Shown here piece by piece: positions 1 through 5,972 of a stretch of DNA of 7,543 bases. A program made the position numbers and the translations under genes. The stretch comes from an uncultured Moheibacter sp. (GTDB lineage Bacteria; Bacteroidota; Bacteroidia; Flavobacteriales; Weeksellaceae), in NCBI GenBank assembly GCA_937875605.1, contig CALLXZ010000215.1:1-7543 (forward strand). Direction: 5' to 3'. The notes under the pieces are model-generated. The model made no database searches. It was given only the letters and a program-made list of their open reading frames with translations, and was not told the DNA's origin. Numbering within the stretch: the first letter of the stretch is position 1; every line of letters starts with the position of its first letter.

Positions 1-785
1 CGATGGACAATAACCGCTCTTCCTGGAGTACGCTGGGTTTATCGGATCAGTTTGCGCGTCATTTAGGAGTTTATGCCAAAGGTAAAATTGGGAAATTGGA
101 ATACAGGGCATCTGTGAATGATGTTTTGACAAATTCTTTGGATGGTGACGCCAATACCCTACTCGAAGAAGGACAGGAAAAATATTTAGGTAAAGCTTTA
201 TTGGATGAGGGTAAATATGCTTTGGCAGGTTATTTCGAATACCAATTTTTTGACAGTGAAGCTAATTTACTTCCCTTTAAAGTAGGGACATATCTGGGAA
301 CCAAAAAGGTCTTAAACGTAGGAGCCGGATTTTTTCACCATGCAGATGGAATTGTAAAAAATAACAATGGTGCTTTGGAAGGAAAGGATGTGACGCATCT
401 TTCTGCAGATGTTTTTTATGATTCGCCAATTGGGAAAAGAGGAGGTGCCATAACTGCGTATGCTCAGTATCAACATTCTGAAATGGGCGATAATTATTTG
501 AATGGAAGGATTTATGGAAACGGTTCGCAACTATATGCTCATGCCGGATACCTGATTCCGAAAAATTCCGAGGAGAATAAATTCAAAAACCGTTTTCAGC
601 CCTATGTGGCTTATTCGCATCGGGATTTCAAAGGATTAGTAGAACCTGCGAAGGAATTTCGATTTGGAACAAACTGGTACATAGACGGACAGAATGCAAA
701 ATTGACAGTTGAATACCAGAAAGCATTTGATTTACCAGAGGGAAATGATGATATGGTAACTGTGCAGGCAATGATTTTCTTATAA
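1..785 (+). CDS. Outer-membrane porin-like beta-barrel protein, C-terminal part (5' partial)
   Basis: The reading frame is open to the left edge, so this is the C-terminal portion of a longer gene. The ATG at 3 is probably an internal methionine, because the visible 260 residues have no signal peptide, which an outer-membrane protein needs. The sequence alternates polar and hydrophobic or aromatic residues in short strands separated by Gly/Asn/Asp-rich turns (for example around residues 21-35, 72-84, 93-110, 134-158 and 222-241), the pattern of amphipathic beta-strands in a barrel. It ends in a hydrophobic strand, VTVQAMIFL, as expected for the terminal strand recognised by the Bam machinery. 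Its overall look is closest to phosphate-selective-porin (OprO/OprP-like) proteins, but I would not name a substrate. It lies 26 nt upstream of the MFS transporter on the same strand, so it probably supplies the outer-membrane step for the same solute. An alternative is another 14-18-strand barrel family. Confidence 0.72.
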   Translation, partial: MDNNRSSWSTLGLSDQFARHLGVYAKGKIGKLEYRASVNDVLTNSLDGDANTLLEEGQEKYLGKALLDEGKYALAGYFEYQFFDSEANLLPFKVGTYLGTKKVLNVGAGFFHHADGIVKNNNGALEGKDVTHLSADVFYDSPIGKRGGAITAYAQYQHSEMGDNYLNGRIYGNGSQLYAHAGYLIPKNSEENKFKNRFQPYVAYSHRDFKGLVEPAKEFRFGTNWYIDGQNAKLTVEYQKAFDLPEGNDDMVTVQAMIFL

Positions 786-811
786 AATTAAACACATTAA
801 AATTTATACAC

Positions 812-2350
812 ATGAGCGATAAAAAGAAACAAAGCAGTATTTGGAGTGTCATCACGGCTTCTTCCATGGGGACGCTGATCGAATGGTACGACTTCTACAT
901 ATTTGGTAGTTTAGCGGTAGTTTTATCTACCAAATTTTTCCCCGATACTAACCCGACAGCGGCGTTCTTATCTACGCTGGCAACTTTTGCGGCAGGATTT
1001 GTAGTGCGTCCTTTCGGAGCATTATTTTTCGGACGGTTAGGCGATATCATCGGTCGGAAATATACATTTATGGTCACGCTTTTACTTATGGGAGGAGCGA
1101 CCTTTGTGATTGGCTGCATTCCCGCATTTGAAACCATCGGATATGCGGCGCCTATCATCGTGTTGATCATGCGTTTACTGCAAGGTCTTGCCTTAGGGGG
1201 AGAATATGGAGGCGCAGCAACTTATGTAGCGGAACATTCGCCGGCAGGACAGAGAGGATTCTGGACTTCATGGATTCAAACCACGGCGACAGTGGGACTT
1301 TTCATATCGCTATTGGTAATTTTACTGACACGTACGATGCTAACTCCTCAGGAATTTGACGAATGGGGTTGGAGGATTCCTTTCTGGGTTTCAATTCTCA
1401 TGGTATATGTTTCGTATATCATCCGTAAAAATATGAGTGAATCACCTGCTTTTGCAAAAGCAAAATCCGAAGGGAAAACTTCTAAAAATCCATTGAAAGA
1501 AAGTTTTGGTAACCGATACAATTTAAAATTTGTTTTATTGGCACTTTTTGGTGCGACTATGGGGCAAGGGGTGATCTGGTACACCGGACAGTTTTATGCG
1601 ATGAGTTATTTGGAAAGGGTAATGTTTGTCAATCCGGAACAGGTCATCACAATTTTAGTCACCGCTTTATTTTTCGGTACACCGTTCTTTATTTTATTTG
1701 GGTGGTTGAGCGACAAAATCGGACGAAAAGCAGTCATGCTTACCGGAATGCTGATTGCAATTCTGGCTTATCGTCCTATTTATAAATGTATGTATGAAAC
1801 CACAGATTTAACTCAAAAAACAGAATTGGAGGAGAAATCCACTCAATTAGCCGAATTAAAAACAAACGAAGGAATTCAGGATTCCATCTATACAGTTCAG
1901 AAATTTTATACGGACGGAACGGCTTTCAAAGAAATAAAAACCGTTCATTTAGAAAATGGTATAGCCAAAATAGCTGATGGAAAACGTCATGAGAAAGTGG
2001 TGAAGACTGTAGAAGTTCCAAGCTCCGACCGGTGGAAACTGACTTGGCTGGTATTTATACAAGTTCTTTTTGTGACGATGGTTTATGGCCCGATTGCTGC
2101 ATTTTTGGTCGAATTATTTCCAGTCAAGATTCGCTATACGTCTATGTCTTTGCCTTATCATGTGGGGAATGGAATATTTGGAGGATTGCTCCCGGCGATT
2201 TCAACTTTCTTTGTTACAAATGCCCAAACAGAAGGTAAATCGGACTTTTATCTGGAAGGTTTATGGTATCCGATTATAATAGGGGCAGTTTGTTTTACGA
2301 TCGGGATGATTTATATTACTAAAAAAATGACCACTCGTCATGCTGATTAA
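812..2350 (+). CDS. MFS transporter, metabolite:H+ symporter (MHS) type, with large TM9-TM10 loop
   Basis: This 512-residue inner-membrane secondary transporter belongs to the MHS branch of the major facilitator superfamily (ProP, KgtP, ShiA relatives), whose members import small organic solutes with protons. Evidence is the MFS loop motif G-x-x-x-D-x-x-G-R-K at residues 74-83 (GRLGDIIGRK) and its second-half copy at 297-306 (GWLSDKIGRK), plus the MHS-typical stretch LQGLALGGEYGG at 123-134. The region 433-463 (VELFPVKIRYTSMS..., GNGIFGGLLPAI) is equally characteristic. About 12 membrane segments can be traced. Odd feature: roughly residues 328-407 form a hydrophilic, charged insert between TM9 and TM10, predicted periplasmic, making the protein longer than the usual 430-500 residues. 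The start ATG at 812 is followed directly by a short cytoplasmic lysine-rich tail and TM1; no strong Shine-Dalgarno site is visible. Substrate is unknown; the carboxylate-activating gene downstream suggests an organic acid (inference). Confidence 0.9.
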   Translation: MSDKKKQSSIWSVITASSMGTLIEWYDFYIFGSLAVVLSTKFFPDTNPTAAFLSTLATFAAGFVVRPFGALFFGRLGDIIGRKYTFMVTLLLMGGATFVIGCIPAFETIGYAAPIIVLIMRLLQGLALGGEYGGAATYVAEHSPAGQRGFWTSWIQTTATVGLFISLLVILLTRTMLTPQEFDEWGWRIPFWVSILMVYVSYIIRKNMSESPAFAKAKSEGKTSKNPLKESFGNRYNLKFVLLALFGATMGQGVIWYTGQFYAMSYLERVMFVNPEQVITILVTALFFGTPFFILFGWLSDKIGRKAVMLTGMLIAILAYRPIYKCMYETTDLTQKTELEEKSTQLAELKTNEGIQDSIYTVQKFYTDGTAFKEIKTVHLENGIAKIADGKRHEKVVKTVEVPSSDRWKLTWLVFIQVLFVTMVYGPIAAFLVELFPVKIRYTSMSLPYHVGNGIFGGLLPAISTFFVTNAQTEGKSDFYLEGLWYPIIIGAVCFTIGMIYITKKMTTRHAD

Positions 2351-2392
2351 TGAATTCGAAGAATTAGAATTTAACATTTAAAAGAAAAAATT

Positions 2393-2611
2393 ATGAATGC
2401 AATAAAAAGAATATTAGGAATTGTTTGGATTTTACTGGCTTTTGCTGCTGCGTATTTCCTGGTTTCATTTGGCGGACCAAAATTTACTTCAGGTACTCAG
2501 GACGGGATGGTATTTGGGATCATCATTCTGTTTGTACTGCTTCCTTTAATTGTACTGGGGTTGTTAATTTTTGGGTATTACGCTTTGGTGGGGGAATATG
2601 ATGAAAAATAG
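2393..2611 (+). CDS. Small two-helix membrane protein, hypothetical (possibly DUF6814 family)
   Basis: This 72-residue protein has two clear hydrophobic segments, about residues 7-26 and 41-63, joined by a short Gly/Lys/Thr-rich turn (GGPKFTSGTQDG, 27-38). A short basic N-terminus (K5, R6) and an acidic C-terminal tail ending GEYDEK suggest both termini are cytoplasmic by the positive-inside rule, although the tail charge makes this uncertain. It begins 42 nt after the MFS stop, with an A-rich leader (AAAAGAAAAAATT) before the ATG, typical of Bacteroidota translation starts. From memory it resembles small Bacteroidota proteins labelled DUF6814; I could not check this. The position suggests an accessory or stabilising subunit of the preceding transporter, but no catalytic or binding motif is visible and no function is established. 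The coding character (hydrophobic periodicity, in-operon position) supports it as a real gene. Confidence 0.8.
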   Translation: MNAIKRILGIVWILLAFAAAYFLVSFGGPKFTSGTQDGMVFGIIILFVLLPLIVLGLLIFGYYALVGEYDEK

Positions 2612-2643
2612 TAGAGAAATATAGAATTGATAATTATTTTCGT

Positions 2644-2710
2644 ATTGAAACTTTTCGGAAAATGGATATCTTTAAGAATCCGATTTGAAGAGTTTCAATT
2701 CGAAATTGAA
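2644..2710 (+). promoter_or_regulatory. Leader with two mutually exclusive inverted repeats ahead of the small gene at 2718
   Basis: The 106-nt gap 2612-2717 is the largest in the window. It holds three related elements. ATTGAAACT (2644-2652) is perfectly complementary to AGTTTCAAT (2691-2699), 9 bp with a 38-nt loop. The overlapping TTCAATT (2694-2700) is perfectly complementary to AATTGAA (2704-2710), 7 bp with a 3-nt CGA loop. The middle element can pair with only one partner at a time, and the downstream hairpin ends 7 nt before the ATG at 2718, where it would cover the ribosome approach site. This could be a translational switch or a protein-binding operator. In A+T-rich DNA such repeats also arise by chance, so this is a suggestion, not a call of a known element. 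I found no good match to the Bacteroidota promoter consensus (TTG with TAnnTTTG) in the gap. Confidence 0.3.
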
Positions 2711-2717
2711 TAGAGAA

Positions 2718-2912
2718 ATGAAAAAAAGACACGAACAGAAATTAATCATTTTATCCCTGTTTTTAGGGGTAGCATTAAATCTGCCTTTGATTTTGGCAAC
2801 CGATTCTTCGCGACATCTTGGTGGACTTCCTGTAGTGTATGTATATGTTTTTTCAATTTGGTTATTGTCAGTACTGTTAACGTTCTTAATTGTCAAAAAG
2901 TACGATGAATAG
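2718..2912 (+). CDS. Small two-helix membrane protein overlapping the sensor kinase gene (CbrX-like by position)
   Basis: This 64-residue protein has a basic N-terminus (MKKRHEQK), a first membrane segment at about 9-26, a polar loop carrying a GLPVVY motif (36-41), a second segment at about 39-58 and the charged tail KKYDE. The GLP-x-x-Y motif followed by a membrane helix recalls small partners of sodium:solute symporters (DUF3311/YhdT-type proteins). Position matches CbrX, the short protein encoded just upstream of and overlapping cbrA in Pseudomonas, which is translationally coupled to it (family knowledge from memory). I chose ATG 2718 over the in-frame TTG at 2685: the ATG is preceded by purine-rich AGAGAA and the extra residues from the TTG are polar and unlike a membrane N-terminus. 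Its stop codon TAG (2910-2912) lies 8 nt into the kinase gene (ATGAATAG), so termination and kinase initiation should be coupled. Sequence homology to CbrX itself is not shown. Confidence 0.8.
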   Translation: MKKRHEQKLIILSLFLGVALNLPLILATDSSRHLGGLPVVYVYVFSIWLLSVLLTFLIVKKYDE

Positions 2913-5616
2913 TGTAATCATTCTATTGCTGATTTTACTGTTTTACCTCGGAATTCTTTTTGGGGTAGCGCATTGGGCTGAGAAAAGACGAAGCAGTCGT
3001 TTGGTGAATAATGCGTATGTGTATTCGCTTTCACTGGCGGTTTATTGTTCGGCTTGGACCTATTATGGAAGTACAGGTGTTGCGGCAAATTCGGGTGTAG
3101 CATTTATGACAACTTACATCGGTCCCGTTATTATCATTCCGTTTTGGATTTTGATTTTACGAAAGATTTTGCGGATTTCAAGAGTCAACAAAATTTCGAG
3201 TTTGGCCGATTTCATTTCACTTCGTTACCGAAACAGCAGGATTCTGGGAGCTTTGGTGACGCTGATTTGTATTTTCGGAATTCTGCCCTATATTTCTTTA
3301 CAACTCAAAGCGATCTCAGAAACCTTTCACATCGTAACACAGACAGATTCTACCCATATTTTTAACGATACGACGACGTATGTTGCGATCGTATTGGCAG
3401 GATTTGCTTCATATTATGGGACGCGTTACGGAGATGCATCACAGAAAAGAATTGGTATTGTGACAGCGGTTGCGATGGAATCGGTTTTGAAATTGTTTTT
3501 CTTTGTGTTGGTGGGTCTTTATGTTATTTTTTTTGTTTTTGACGGAATGGATGATATCTATGAAAAAGCAAAATTGCTTCCGAAATTTAATAAACTTAAC
3601 CAAATCGGAGGAATTTCCGGCGGGATCAATTGGTTCTTTTTATGCTTGCTTTCTCTCTTTGCGATTTTTCTTTTGCCCCGACAATTCCAAATGACTGTTA
3701 TAGAAAATAACCGTGAAAGTCATATCAAAACAGCGATCTGGTTGTTTCCCTTGTATATGTTGATTTTTAATTTATTTGTTTTCCCGATCGCTTGGGGTGG
3801 AAATATTTTGTTTGAAGAAAAATCGGTAAATTCTGATATGTATGCTTTGTTAATTCCACAATTATTTGGAAATAAAATCATTACCGTTTTGGTGTTTTTA
3901 GGCGGATTTTCAGCCGCCATTTCTATGATCATCGTTTCCTGCATCGGATTATCTACTATGTTAAGCAATAACGTTTTGATTCCGTATGGTTTTTTAGGGC
4001 AACTCCAATCGGGGAAATCCACAGAAAACGAAGCCCGTATTTTGAATATTCGCCGAATCAGCATTTTTCTATTGATCATTTCAGCTTATCTCATCTATCG
4101 TTTTTTCGTGTTGGATTATAATCTAGTGTCCATCGGGATGATTTCCTTTGTGGTCATTGCTCAATTGGCGCCAGCTTTTTTTGGTTCGCTTTTTTGGAAG
4201 CGCGGTTCAGAAGCCGGAGCGGTTGCAGGAATTATCGCAGGATTTTTAATGTGTTTTTACACGCTTTTATTGCCAACAGCTATTGGGATTAATGACCTTT
4301 CTTCTTCTTTTATTTCGGAAGGAATATTTGGGGTTTCAGCTCTGAAACCTTTTCAGCTTTTCGGAATTAATTTTTTAGAACCCATTCCGCATTCACTTTT
4401 TTGGAGTTTATTTTTGAATTTATTTATTTATACCGCTTTTTCTGTGAGTTTTAAAGGAAATTATCGTGAACGAAATTATGCCGAAATGTACGTGGACATA
4501 GACAAATATATCACCAATCATGAAAATGCATTTATCTGGAAAGGAACAGCCTATACACGAGATATTGAACGAATTTTAATTCGGTTTTTAGGAGAAGTCA
4601 GAACGAAACGTGCATTGAACATTTTTAATTTGAAATATAATGTGGACAAAAATCAAGAAGTAGCGGATTCGCGCTTGATTAAATTTTCAGAGAACTTATT
4701 GACCGGACACATCGGTACAGCTTCCGCCAGAATTCTCATTTCCAGCGTGGTAAAAGAAGAGAAAATTACGCTTCCCGAAGTATTGGCGATTTTAGAAGAA
4801 TCCAAAGAAACCCTCATTCTGAATAAAAAACTGACAGAAACTTCAAATGAACTTCAAAAAATTTCAGCACAGTTAAAAAGAGCCAACGAAGAATTGCTGA
4901 AAAAAGACAAACAAAAAGACGAATTTCTGGATACTGTAACACATGAACTACGAACGCCCATTACGGCTATTCGGGCGGCAGGAGAAATTTTGTACGATGA
5001 CGAAGAAGTGCCCGATGAATTGCGCCTGCGTTTTCTGCAAAACATCATTTCCGAGTCCGATCGTTTAAATCGTTTGATCAATACGGTTCTGGATTTAGAA
5101 AAATTTGAGTCGGGAAAACAAGAAATAATCATACAAGAACATCCGATTCTGGAAACGATGGATTTAGCTTTGGATCCTCTGAATCAATTGCTCCAAAAGG
5201 AAAATGTGAAAGTTGAGTTTAATATTCCAAAGAACCTAAGTCTGGCACTTTATGACGAAGAACGGATCATTCAGGTCATCCAAAACTTAATTTCAAACGC
5301 TGTTAAATTCTGTAAAAAAGAAGATCCGGAAATAGAAGTTTCCGTTACCCAAAATGAATATGAGACCTTATTCAAATTTTTTAACAATGGAAAGCAAATT
5401 CCCGAAGGCGACCTCCTTCATCTTTTTGACAAGTTTTTCCAGTCAAGTAATCAAACACTGAAAAAGCCGATTGGAAGTGGATTAGGACTGACCATTTGCA
5501 AACAAATCATAGAAGCGCACAATGGAAAAATATGGGCCGTAAATGAAACCGACGGCGTTTCTTTCTGTTTTACAATTCCAAAAAAACAAACGTATGAACA
5601 AGATTTTAATAGTTGA
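2905..5616 (+). CDS. Sodium:solute symporter-STAC-histidine kinase fusion (CbrA/CrbS-like sensor)
   Basis: This 903-residue inner-membrane sensor kinase has three parts. Residues 1 to about 516 are a sodium:solute symporter (SSS) domain of about 13 helices with CbrA/CrbS-type signatures: CSAWTYYGSTG (48-58), PYISLQLKAIS (128-138), LLPRQFQ (256-262) and GGFSAAIS (333-340). Residues about 545-640 are a STAC-like linker (FLGE..., then LLTGHIGTASARILISSVVK at 598-617), followed by a coiled coil (about 640-672). The kinase core follows: H-box HELRTP with phospho-acceptor His680, N-box NLISNAVKF (794-802), a variant G1 box NNGKQI (827-832), F-box LFDKFF, and G2 box GSGLGL (857-862). No PAS domain separates the STAC part from the kinase. 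In this family the SSS domain transports or senses a solute and the kinase phosphorylates a response regulator. Start: ATG 2905, inside the upstream gene, is preferred over TTG 2890. The 3' end overlaps the regulator gene by 23 nt. The ligand is not readable from sequence. Confidence 0.93.
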   Translation: MNSVIILLLILLFYLGILFGVAHWAEKRRSSRLVNNAYVYSLSLAVYCSAWTYYGSTGVAANSGVAFMTTYIGPVIIIPFWILILRKILRISRVNKISSLADFISLRYRNSRILGALVTLICIFGILPYISLQLKAISETFHIVTQTDSTHIFNDTTTYVAIVLAGFASYYGTRYGDASQKRIGIVTAVAMESVLKLFFFVLVGLYVIFFVFDGMDDIYEKAKLLPKFNKLNQIGGISGGINWFFLCLLSLFAIFLLPRQFQMTVIENNRESHIKTAIWLFPLYMLIFNLFVFPIAWGGNILFEEKSVNSDMYALLIPQLFGNKIITVLVFLGGFSAAISMIIVSCIGLSTMLSNNVLIPYGFLGQLQSGKSTENEARILNIRRISIFLLIISAYLIYRFFVLDYNLVSIGMISFVVIAQLAPAFFGSLFWKRGSEAGAVAGIIAGFLMCFYTLLLPTAIGINDLSSSFISEGIFGVSALKPFQLFGINFLEPIPHSLFWSLFLNLFIYTAFSVSFKGNYRERNYAEMYVDIDKYITNHENAFIWKGTAYTRDIERILIRFLGEVRTKRALNIFNLKYNVDKNQEVADSRLIKFSENLLTGHIGTASARILISSVVKEEKITLPEVLAILEESKETLILNKKLTETSNELQKISAQLKRANEELLKKDKQKDEFLDTVTHELRTPITAIRAAGEILYDDEEVPDELRLRFLQNIISESDRLNRLINTVLDLEKFESGKQEIIIQEHPILETMDLALDPLNQLLQKENVKVEFNIPKNLSLALYDEERIIQVIQNLISNAVKFCKKEDPEIEVSVTQNEYETLFKFFNNGKQIPEGDLLHLFDKFFQSSNQTLKKPIGSGLGLTICKQIIEAHNGKIWAVNETDGVSFCFTIPKKQTYEQDFNS

Positions 5617-5959
5617 TGACGAACCAAATATCGTGATGGCACTTGAATATACCTTCAAAAAAAATAATTTCGAAGTATTCATCGCACGAGACGGAGAAGA
5701 AGCATTGGAAATTCTGAAAAATGAAATTCCGGATGCAATTATTCTGGATATCATGATGCCAAAAGTGGATGGTTATGAAACGTTGAACCAAATCAAATCC
5801 GATAAACGACTTGAAAATTGTAAGGTGATTTTCCTAACGGCAAAAAACAAAGAATCCGATATCGAAAAAGGACTTTCCATGGGAGTAGATGCTTATATCA
5901 CAAAGCCTTTCTCTTTAAAAAATGTGGTGGAAAAAATAAATGAAATCATAACCCCTTAA
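5594..5959 (+). CDS. Receiver-only (CheY-like) response regulator
   Basis: This 121-residue protein is a single receiver domain. All signature residues are present: acidic pair Asp8-Asp9 (ILIVDDE), phospho-acceptor Asp52 (IILDIMMP), Thr82 (FLTA) and Lys104 (TKP). The protein ends straight after the last helix, so there is no DNA-binding, enzymatic or other output domain. It starts within the 3' end of the kinase gene (23-nt overlap, different frame), making it the obvious phosphorylation partner of that kinase. An in-frame ATG at 5543 would add 17 residues before the first beta-strand and lies deeper in the kinase gene; the ATG at 5594 places MNKILIVDD exactly as in the family, so I chose it. 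With no output domain it must act by protein contact or as an intermediate in a phosphorelay; the partner is not in this window. CrbR and CbrB of proteobacteria, by contrast, carry DNA-binding domains. Confidence 0.95.
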   Translation: MNKILIVDDEPNIVMALEYTFKKNNFEVFIARDGEEALEILKNEIPDAIILDIMMPKVDGYETLNQIKSDKRLENCKVIFLTAKNKESDIEKGLSMGVDAYITKPFSLKNVVEKINEIITP

Positions 5960-5972
5960 TTTACTAAACGTA

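Noticed and set aside
895..1170. 91-residue antisense open frame inside the MFS gene
   Set aside because: Shadow of a strongly conserved membrane-protein coding region; the composition reflects complemented hydrophobic codons.
2032..2279. Plus-strand alternative frames over the end of the MFS gene
   Set aside because: They overlap the highly conserved MHS region 433-463 in other frames and show no family features; no evidence of a frameshift.
2353..2365. Inverted repeat AATTC-GAA-GAATT after the MFS stop as a terminator
   Set aside because: A 5-bp A+T-rich stem without a following T tract is too weak, and the next gene begins 28 nt later on the same strand.
2612..2643. Possible Bacteroidota promoter (TATTTTCG at 2635-2642)
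   Set aside because: One mismatch to TAnnTTTG and no TTG element at the right distance; the only nearby TTG (2627-2629) is too close.
2685..2717. TTG start for the 64-residue microprotein
   Set aside because: The added 11 residues are polar and overlap the inverted repeats; ATG 2718 with upstream AGAGAA gives a normal basic N-terminus.
2890..2904. TTG start for the SSS-kinase adding five residues
   Set aside because: ATG 2905 is close by, overlaps the upstream stop in a classic coupled arrangement, and gives a membrane segment starting almost at once; the TTG adds only MSKST with no better ribosome site.
3720..4079. 119-residue antisense open frame inside the kinase gene
   Set aside because: It lies wholly opposite the conserved SSS domain, has no recognisable motif or plausible start context, and is explained by the codon use of the sense gene.
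5543..5593. In-frame ATG giving a 138-residue response regulator
   Set aside because: The extra 17 residues precede the conserved first beta-strand and are an alternative-frame reading of the kinase C-terminal domain.
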